This document shows positions 57,651 to 64,000 of a DNA stretch of 64,000 nt, piece by piece. The stretch is from Hippasteria phrygiana. Lineage: Eukaryota; Echinodermata; Asteroidea; Valvatida; Goniasteridae. The position numbers and the translations under genes are program-made. How positions within the stretch are numbered: position 1 is the stretch's first letter; every line of letters begins with the position of its first letter. The notes beneath the pieces were generated by a model, which worked only from the letters and a program-made list of their open reading frames with translations, did not search any database and was not told the origin of the DNA. The DNA is taken from contig JAZGUH010000087.1 in the NCBI GenBank assembly GCA_037893225.1, positions 1,178,001 to 1,242,000 on the forward strand, in the 5' to 3' direction.

Positions 57651-60600
57651 GAAATATCAACCAAATTCAGTAATTTTGACATGTATGGATAGCTTAGATC
57701 TGGCGCTACATGTTGCAATTATCGGCGGCTTCCCAGAGTTAAAACTTGTGGAGAAAATTCAAACCTCGCAATGTTTATTTTCTTTCCGGCCAACATCTGT
57801 GTACATATTACCGTCTATTTATTGCTCCATGCATGTCAAATTCCCTTGGGTATGGACTTGCTTTATTCATTCATAATTGCATGAAATATCAACCAAATGC
57901 AGTATTTTTGACGTGTATGGATAGCTTAGATCTGGCGCTACATGTTGCAATCATCGGCGGCTTCCTAGAGTTAAAACTTGTGGAGAAAATTCAAACCTCG
58001 CAATGTTTATTTTCTTTCCGGCCAACATCTGTGTACATGTTACCGTCTATTTATTGCTCCATGCATGTCAAATTCCCTGGGGTATGGACTTGCTTTACTC
58101 ATTCATAATTGCATGAAATATCAACCAAATGCAGTAATTTTGACATGTATGTATAGCTTAGATCTGGCGCTACATGTTGCAATCATCGGCGGCTTCCCAG
58201 AGTTAAAACTTGTGGAGAAAATTCAAACCTCGCAATGTTTATTTTCTTTCCGGCCAACATCTGTGTACATGTTACCGTCTATTTATTGCTCCATGCCTGT
58301 CAAATTCCCTGGGGTATGGACTTGCTTTACTCATTGCATGAAATATCAACCAAATGCAGTAATTTTGACATGTATGTATAGCTTAGATCTGGCGCTACAT
58401 GTTGCAATCATCGGCGGCTTCCCAGAGTTAAAACTTGTGGAGAAAATTCAAACCTCGCAATGTTTATTTTCTTTCCGGCCAACATCTGTGTGCATATTAC
58501 CGTCTATTTATTGCTCCATGCATGTCAAATTCCCTGGGGTATGGACTTGCTTTACTCATTCATAATTGCATGAAATATCAACCAAATTCAGTAATTTTGA
58601 CATGTATGGATAGCTTAGATCTGGCGCTACATGTTGCAATTATCGGCGGCTTCCCAGAGTTAAAACTTGTGGAGAAAATTCAAACCTCGCAATGTTTATT
58701 TTCTTTCCGGCCAACATCTGTGTGCATATTACCGTCTATTTATTGCTCCATGCATGTCAAATTCCCTGGGGTATGGACTTGCTTTACTCATTCATAATTG
58801 CATGAAATATCAACCAAATGCAGTATTTTTGACATGTATGGATAGCTTAGATCTGGCGCTACATGTTGCAATCATCGGCGGCTTCCCAGAGTTAAAACTT
58901 GTGGAGAAAATTCAAACCTCGCAATGTTTATTTTCTTTCCGGCCAACATCTGTGTACATATTACCGTCTATTTATTGCTCCATGCATGTCAAATTCCCTT
59001 GGGTATGGACTTGCTTTATTCATTCATAATTGCATGAAATATCAACCAAATGCAGTATTTTTGACATGTATGGATAGCTTAGATCTGGCGCTACATGTTG
59101 CAATCATCGGCGGCTTCCTAGAGTTAAAACTTGTGGAGAAAATTCAAACCTCGCAATGTTTATTTTCTTTCCGGCCAACATCTGTGTACATGTTACCGTC
59201 TATTTATTGCTCCATGCATGTCAAATTCCCTGGGGTATGGACTTGCTTTACTCATTCATAATTGCATGAAATATCAACCAAATGCAGTAATTTTGACATG
59301 TATGTATAGCTTAGATCTGGCGCTACATGTTGCAATCATCGGCGGCTTCCCAGAGTTAAAACTTGTGGAGAAAATTCAAACCTCGCAATGTTTATTTTCT
59401 TTCCGGCCAACATCTGTGTGCATATTACCGTCTATTTATTGCTCCATGCATGTCAAATTCACTGGGGTATGGACTTGCTTTACTCATTCATAATTGCATG
59501 AAATATCAACCAAATTCAGTAATTTTGACATGTATGGATAGCTTAGATCTGGCGCTACATGTTGCAATTATCGGCGGCTTCTTAGAGTTAACACTTGTGG
59601 AGAAAATTCAAACCTCGCAATGTTTATTTTCTTTCCGGCCAACATCTGTGTACATGTTACCGTCTATTTATTGCTTCATGCCTGTCAAATTCCCTGGGGT
59701 ATGGACTTGCTTTACTCATTCATAATTGCATGAAATATCAACCAAATGCAGTAATTTTGACATGTATGTATAGCTTAGATCTGGCGCTACATGTTGCAAT
59801 CATCGGCGGCTTCCCAGAGTTAAAACTTGTGGAGAAAATTCAAACCTCGCAATGTTTATTTTCTTTCCGGCCAACATCTGTGTACATGTTACCGTCTATT
59901 TATTGCTCCATGCATGTCAAATTCCCAGGGGTATGGACTTGCTTTATTCATTCATAATTGCATGAAATATCAACCAAATGCAGTATTTTTGACATGTATG
60001 GATAGCTTAGATCTGGCGCTACATGTTGCAATCATCGGCGGCTTCCTAGAGTTAAAACTTGTGGAGAAAATTCAAACCTCGCAATGTTTATTTTCTTTCC
60101 GGCCAACATCTGTGTACATGTTACCGTCTATTTATTGCTCCATGCCTGTCAAATTCCCTGGGGTATGGACTTGCTTTACTCATTCATAATTGCATGAAAT
60201 ATCAACCAAATTCAGTAATTTTGACATGTATGGCTAGCTTAGGTCTGGCGCTACATGTTGCAATTATCGGCGGCTTCTTAGAGTTAACACTTGTGGAGAA
60301 AATTCAAACCTCGCAATGTTTATTTTCTTTCCGGCCAACATCTGTGTACATGTTACCGTCTATTTATTGCTCCATGCCTGTCAAATTCCCTGGGGTATGG
60401 ACTTGCTTTACTCATTCATAATTGCATGAAATATCAACCAAATGCAGTAATTTTGACATGTATGTATAGCTTAGATCTGGCGCTACATGTTGCAATCATC
60501 GGCGGCTTCCCAGAGTTAAAACTTGTGGAGAAAATTCGAACCTCGCAATGTTTATTTTCTTTCCGGCCAACATCTGTGTGCATATTACCGTCTATTTATT

Positions 60601-62701
60601 GCTCCATGCATGTCAAATTCCCTGGGGTATGGACTTGCTTTACTCATTCATAATTGCATGAAATATCAACCAAATTCAGTAATTTTGACATGTATGGATA
60701 GCTTAGATCTGGCGCTACATGTTGCAATTATCGGCGGCTTCTTAGAGTTAACACTTGTGGAGAAAATTCTAACCTCGCAATGTTTATTTTCTTTCCGGCC
60801 AACATCTGTGTACATGTTACCGTCTATTTATTGCTTCATGCTTGTCAAATTCCCTGGGGTATGGACTTGCTTTACTCATTCATAATTGCATGAAATATCA
60901 ACCAAATGCAGTAATTTTGACATGTATGTATAGCTTAGATCTGGCGCTACATGTTGCAATCATCGGCGGCTTCCCAGAGTTAAAACTTGTGGAGAAAATT
61001 CAAACCTCGCAATGTTTATTTTCTTTCCGGCCAACATCTGTGTACATGTTACCGTCTATTTATTGCTCCATGCATGTCAAATTCCCTGGGGTATGGACTT
61101 GCTTTACTCATTCATAATTGCATGAAATATCAACCAAATTCAGTAATTTTGACATGTATGGATAGCTTAGATCTGGCGCTACATGTTGCAATTATCGGCG
61201 GCTTCTTAGAGTTAACACTTGTGGAGAAAATTCAAACCTCGCAATGTTTATTTTCTTTCCGGCCAACATCTGTGTACATGTTACCGTCTATTTATTGCTT
61301 CATGCCTGTCAAATTCCCTGGGGTATGGACTTGCTTTACTCATTCATAATTGCATGAAATATCAACCAAATGCAGTAATTTTGACATGTATGGATAGCTT
61401 AGATCTGGCGCTACATGTTGCAATTATCGGCGGCTTCTTAGAGTTAACACTTGTGGAGAAAATTCAAACCTCGCAATGTTTATTTTCTTTCCGGCCAACA
61501 TCTGTGTACATGTTACCGTCTATTTATTGCTTCATGCCTGTCAAATTCCCTGGGGTATGGACTTGCTTTACTCATTCATAATTGCATGAAATATCAACCA
61601 AATGCAGTAATTTTGACATGTATGTATAGCTTAGATCTGGCGCTACATGTTGCAATCATCGGCGGCTTCTTAGAGTTAAAACTTGTGGAGAAAATTCAAA
61701 CCTCGCAATGTTTATTTTCTTTCCGGCCAACATCTGTGTACATGTTACCGTCTATTTATTGCTCCATGCATGTCAAATTCCCAGGGGTATGGACTTGCTT
61801 TATTCATTCATAATTGCATGAAATATCAACCAAATGCAGTATTTTTGACATGTATGGATAGCTTAGATCTGGCGCTACATGTTGCAATCATCGGCGGCTT
61901 CCTAGAGTTAAAACTTGTGGAGAAAATTCAAACCTCGCAATGTTTATTTTCTTTCCGGCCAACATCTGTGTACATGTTACCGTCTATTTATTGCTCCATG
62001 CATGTCAAATTCCCTGGGGTATGGACTTGCTTTACTCATTCATAATTGCATGAAATATCAACCAAATTCAGTAATTTTGACATGTATGGATAGCTTAGAT
62101 CTGGCGCTACATGTTGCAATTATCGGCGGCTTCTTAGAGTTAACACTTGTGGAGAAAATTCAAACCTCGCAATGTTTATTTTCTTTCCGGCCAACATCTG
62201 TGTACATGTTACCGTCTATTTATTGCTCCATGCCTGTCAAATTCCCTGGGGTATGGACTTGCTTTACTCATTCATAATTGCATGAAATATCAACCAAATG
62301 CAGTAATTTTGACATGTATGTATAGCTTAGATCTGGCGCTACATGTTGCAATCATCGGCGGCTTCCCAGAGTTAAAACTTGTGGAGAAAATTCAAACCTC
62401 GCAATGTTTATTTTCTTTCCGGCCAACATCTGTGTGCATATTACCGTCTATTTATTGCTCCATGCATGTCAAATTCCCTGGGGTATGGACTTGCTTTACT
62501 CATTCATAATTGCATGAAATATCAACCAAATTCAGTAATTTTGACATGTATGTATAGCTTAGATCTGGCGCTACATGTTGCAATTATCGGCGGCTTCTTA
62601 GAGTTAACACTTGTGGAGAAAATTCAAACCTCGCAATGTTTATTTTCTTTCCGGCCAACATCTGTGTACATGTTACCGTCTATTTATTGCTTCATGCCTG
62701 T
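57651..62701 (+). repeat. Right-hand edge of the satellite array
   Basis: About 22 units lead up to the junction. Changes I did not notice elsewhere cluster between 60,230 and 60,845: GGTCTGG at about 60,241, ATTCGAACC near 60,535, ATTCTAACC near 60,768 and CATGCTTGTC near 60,838. The last eight or so units before the junction return to common variants. The final unit is cut after CATGCCTGT, about 191 bases into the monomer in the 160-391 phasing. No gene is seen. Confidence 0.85.
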
Positions 62702-62707
62702 AGTAGT
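62696..62707 (+). other. Sharp junction between satellite array and unique sequence
   Basis: The last unit matches the monomer through GCCTGT at 62,696-62,701, where TCAAATTCCC should continue after CCTG. Instead AGTAGTAAGG begins at 62,702. There is no gradual decay of the repeat. A clean break inside a unit is expected for insertion of a mobile element, a rearrangement breakpoint or a misassembly; the window alone cannot decide. The unique side begins with AG. Confidence 0.9.
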
Positions 62708-63001
62708 AAGGGAGATGCCGATTCTATGTCATTTTCTGTTTTTTCACTTTTCTCTCCAATTTTGCTGTGGGTACATACATCAAATTTTTTAAAAACCAAA
62801 TAGTCTAAAAATCGCCCAAAAATAATTCTAAATTTTACTGGGTACCTATACACCAAAATTAGCACAAAATCAAGAAAATAAACACTGTTTTCCATAGTCT
62901 ACAAGCATACTATTTCTCCAGGGCGCCCGGCGAAACCAAAATAACAAGGCAAAAAAATGATTTGTCATAAGCCAAAAAATATTATATCGCCATTATAAAA
63001 G
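62702..63001. other. AT-rich non-coding flank with a GC-rich palindrome
   Basis: These 300 bases contain no gene I can support. The sequence is AT-rich with runs of A and T. At 62,921-62,928 lies GGGCGCCC, an 8-bp perfect palindrome inside a short GC-rich island, which stands out and could be a protein-binding site. AATAAA occurs at about 62,876. The stretch directly precedes the plus-strand gene at 63,002 and so probably holds its promoter. Confidence 0.6.
62994..63001 (+). promoter_or_regulatory. TATAAAAG box directly before the ATG
   Basis: TATAAAAG, a perfect match to the eukaryotic TATA-box core, ends one base before the ATG at 63,002. A TATA box in this place would set transcription start inside the open frame, about 25 to 30 bp downstream, so either the real start codon is further in or the match is fortuitous. 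It also carries the in-frame TAA (62,996-62,998) that bounds the reading frame. AT-rich DNA makes chance matches common. Confidence 0.25.
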
Positions 63002-63478
63002 ATGGAAATTAAACCTTTGATTCAGGCACATCCACTTTTAGAGAAAATTCTTTCTGCATTTAAAACTACTCAATGTATAACGCACGATTGCGAAAGTTGC
63101 TTTTATACGAGAGATACGGGTCGCGAATATTATATTCACGTAGATTCAAAATCGTTATTAGAACTGGTCTACCTATGCTACGAGAGAGGTACGTTTCTTA
63201 ATCTATTAAAGTGTTACGACGATGTAGTCGAAAGAGAAAGATATAAGAAAGAAAACGATAATTTTTCTTTTTGTATTCACTGCAAAGATGTGAGTCTAGA
63301 CATTACGGAAGATGACGATCTCATAGATTATCTTTATTATACCAACCAAGATGAGGAAGACAGAGATTTTCTTAATTATACTACGTTAGAACTCGAATAC
63401 GACGATAGCTTTATTATCAACCTAAAAGATTTAGTCTCGATAGATTATCGCGAATGGCTAACTCTCGCGAATGGCTAG
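63002..63478 (+). CDS. Hypothetical acidic protein with paired cysteines, 158 aa
   Basis: I do not recognise the family. The ATG at 63,002 is the first after an in-frame TAA at 62,996, and the frame ends at TAG 63,476-63,478. The protein is soluble-looking: no signal peptide and no membrane segment. Cysteines cluster as C25-x4-C30-x2-C33 near the N-terminus and C91-x2-C94 (with H93 between) in the middle, with C59 and C71 between them. Two CxxC pairs about 57 residues apart could form one split zinc site; this is inference. Residues 100-137 are strongly acidic (runs such as EDDD and DEEDRD) and rich in tyrosine. The frame has no intron and ends 19 bp before the A tract of a hairpin; a convergent gene lies beyond. 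The 3' end carries a 17-bp tandem duplication that sets the present C-terminus. Good codon structure and length make it a likely real gene; function unknown. Confidence 0.75.
   Translation: MEIKPLIQAHPLLEKILSAFKTTQCITHDCESCFYTRDTGREYYIHVDSKSLLELVYLCYERGTFLNLLKCYDDVVERERYKKENDNFSFCIHCKDVSLDITEDDDLIDYLYYTNQDEEDRDFLNYTTLELEYDDSFIINLKDLVSIDYREWLTLANG
63448..63477 (+). repeat. 17-bp tandem duplication at the 3' end of the gene
   Basis: TCGCGAATGGCTA occurs at 63,448-63,460 and again at 63,465-63,477, a period of 17 bp; a third related piece (GGCCAACTCTCGG) follows at 63,481-63,493. Because 17 is not a multiple of three, the two copies are read in different frames and the second supplies the TAG stop. 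The present last six or so residues of the protein are therefore a product of the duplication. Confidence 0.85.
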
Positions 63479-63497
63479 ACGGCCAACTCTCGGAACC

Positions 63498-63546
63498 AAA
63501 AAAAAAAACCCTCACTTCTACACTCAGTAGAGATGAGGGTTTTTTT
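63498..63546. terminator. Bidirectional A/T-flanked hairpin between convergent genes
   Basis: Eleven A (63,498-63,508) precede CCCTCA (63,509-63,514), and TGAGGG (63,534-63,539) precedes seven T (63,540-63,546). An inner stem TCTAC/GTAGA (63,517-63,521 with 63,527-63,531) closes a five-base loop ACTCA, with one C-A mismatch and one T-G wobble between the stems. The A and T tracts extend pairing by seven. The element lies just after the plus-strand gene and 137 bp beyond the end of the minus-strand gene, so it is symmetric for both. It has the form of an intrinsic terminator in bacteria and phages and of the hairpin 3'-end signals known in some large DNA viruses; which applies depends on the organism. 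Confidence 0.75.
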
Positions 63547-63682
63547 GTGTCTTGCGTTACTAATTACAACTACTCTTTGCAAGGAGCGCTAGGCCTAGTC
63601 TCTAAACTCTCTTGAGCACTTGTGTAGCTAGGAGGCTCATCTCTATTCACGTTAGAATCACACTCATACTCTTTAGCTACGA

Positions 63683-64000
63683 CTAATTTAAAGTTGTAAG
63701 TTTTGCGATAAGATCTTTTTTTTCTTTCGCTAGAAGCTCGACAACTTTCTTTTCGACCTCATCGTCTATTTCTTTTTGGTTTCTATCAGACTCTTCTCTC
63801 GCTTTAGTTTGAGTCCTAATAGCTTCTTTCATTCCATAAAACTTTTTTAATTCATCGTTAATCAAAGCAAATTCTTCGTGACTTACATCGCCATCGTCTA
63901 CAGCATGAGACACTAATTCATTTATCGTATTTAATTTTGTTTCAGCTACTACTCTAATCTCATCGTGTTTCTTAGCTTTACCTCTAAACTTTTTACTAAA
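63683..64000 (-). CDS. C-terminal part of a charged helical protein; 5' end outside the window
   Basis: The frame is open from the right edge (64,000) to the stop at 63,683-63,685, giving 105 residues. A GTG at 63,913 is internal, since the frame continues upstream of it without a stop. Visible residues 1-12 are basic (KK, GKAKKH). Residues 13-34 look like an amphipathic helix. Residues 35-44 (DDGDVSHEEF) match the second half of an EF-hand loop, but the first two calcium ligands are missing (His and Val in their places). Residues 59-101 are rich in Lys and Glu and probably form a coiled coil. From memory the 12-62 segment resembles a helical region found in uncharacterised, possibly mobile-element-encoded proteins of invertebrates; I cannot verify this. 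The gene runs toward the plus-strand gene and the shared hairpin. The 136 bases between hairpin and stop show nothing further. Confidence 0.7.
   Translation of the reverse strand, partial: FSKKFRGKAKKHDEIRVVAETKLNTINELVSHAVDDGDVSHEEFALINDELKKFYGMKEAIRTQTKAREESDRNQKEIDDEVEKKVVELLAKEKKDLIAKLTTLN

Larger units (their letters stand above)
1..62701 (+). repeat. Tandem array of about 270 copies of a 232-bp satellite repeat
   Basis: The same 232-bp unit repeats head to tail in one orientation from the first base to 62,701. Counting from the TTG at 29 to the equivalent TTG at 62,611 gives 62,582 bp; correcting for 13 insertions of 4 bp, 13 deletions of 1 bp, 14 deletions of 7 bp and one 1-bp insertion gives 62,640, exactly 270 x 232. 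Copies differ at a limited set of recurrent sites, usually only a few per pair of units, and I see no inverted unit and no foreign insertion. A sampled unit is about 38% G+C. There is no spacer diversity, so this is not a CRISPR array, and no RNA gene is recognisable. The first base lies inside a unit, so the array continues to the left. Size, homogeneity and higher-order organisation fit eukaryotic satellite DNA; the function is unknown. Confidence 0.98.

Noticed and set aside
29..62509. About 250 overlapping plus-strand frames of 113 to 124 codons
   Set aside because: They are products of the repeat unit: TTG start, mostly amino-acid-changing variation, spread of nonsense variants, and overlap of neighbouring frames in different phases. 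Not annotated as genes.
1..62701. CRISPR array
   Set aside because: The whole 232 bp is conserved from unit to unit; there are no unique spacers and no cas genes.
62379..62792. 137-codon frame crossing from the array into the flank
   Set aside because: It is the usual satellite frame reading by chance into unique sequence past the junction at 62,701.
62692..62895. 67-codon minus-strand frame with a hydrophobic N-terminal half
   Set aside because: Its stop lies inside the satellite and its sequence is low-complexity AT-rich translation; it spans the junction, so it cannot be an intact old gene. No family resemblance.
63683..63913. 76-codon minus-strand gene starting at GTG
   Set aside because: The frame is open upstream to the window edge, so the GTG is internal and the gene is partial.
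1..64000. Giant amoebal virus or phage origin
   Set aside because: Not excluded, but no hallmark gene is visible, the higher-order satellite fits a chromosome better, and only 1.3 kb of unique sequence is available to judge.

Overview
The window is almost entirely one thing. Bases 1 to 62,701 are an unbroken head-to-tail array of a 232-bp satellite-like repeat, already running at base 1, so its true left end lies outside. From an anchor TTG at 29 to the same anchor at 62,611 there are exactly 270 periods once four kinds of small indel are counted (thirteen +4, thirteen -1, fourteen -7, one +1; net -58 bp). No gene, RNA gene or mobile element interrupts it. The units share a small set of polymorphic sites that recur in fixed combinations, so the array has nested higher-order repeats (3, 5, 6, 7, 8, 13 and about 20 units), and a stretch of about 12 kb (about 52 units) is present twice in the right half.

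Each unit is open in two of the three plus-strand frames, giving a 120-codon overlapping frame in nearly every unit. I do not regard these as genes: the start is TTG, variation between copies is mostly amino-acid changing, and nine copies carry the same premature stop. The recurrent -1 and -7 deletions do, however, make the unit length divisible by three and fuse neighbouring frames into 195 to 272 codons. I flag this for checking.

Bases 62,702 to 64,000 are unique AT-rich sequence: about 300 bp without a gene, a 158-codon plus-strand gene (63,002-63,478) with paired cysteines that may bind zinc, a strong A/T-flanked hairpin at 63,498-63,546, and the C-terminal 105 codons of a convergent minus-strand gene that leaves the window at its right edge. 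The hairpin sits between the convergent genes and could end transcription or form RNA 3' ends from both sides.

Organism: a large, homogenised satellite with higher-order structure suggests a eukaryotic chromosome. The compact, intronless, convergent genes separated by a hairpin look like a virus-derived or large DNA-transposon-type element. The partial minus-strand protein resembles, from memory only, uncharacterised proteins common in invertebrate (for example cnidarian and spider) genomes. The array stops mid-unit at a sharp junction. My preferred but unproven reading is that a mobile element is inserted in the satellite; a giant-virus or other genome cannot be excluded from this window.
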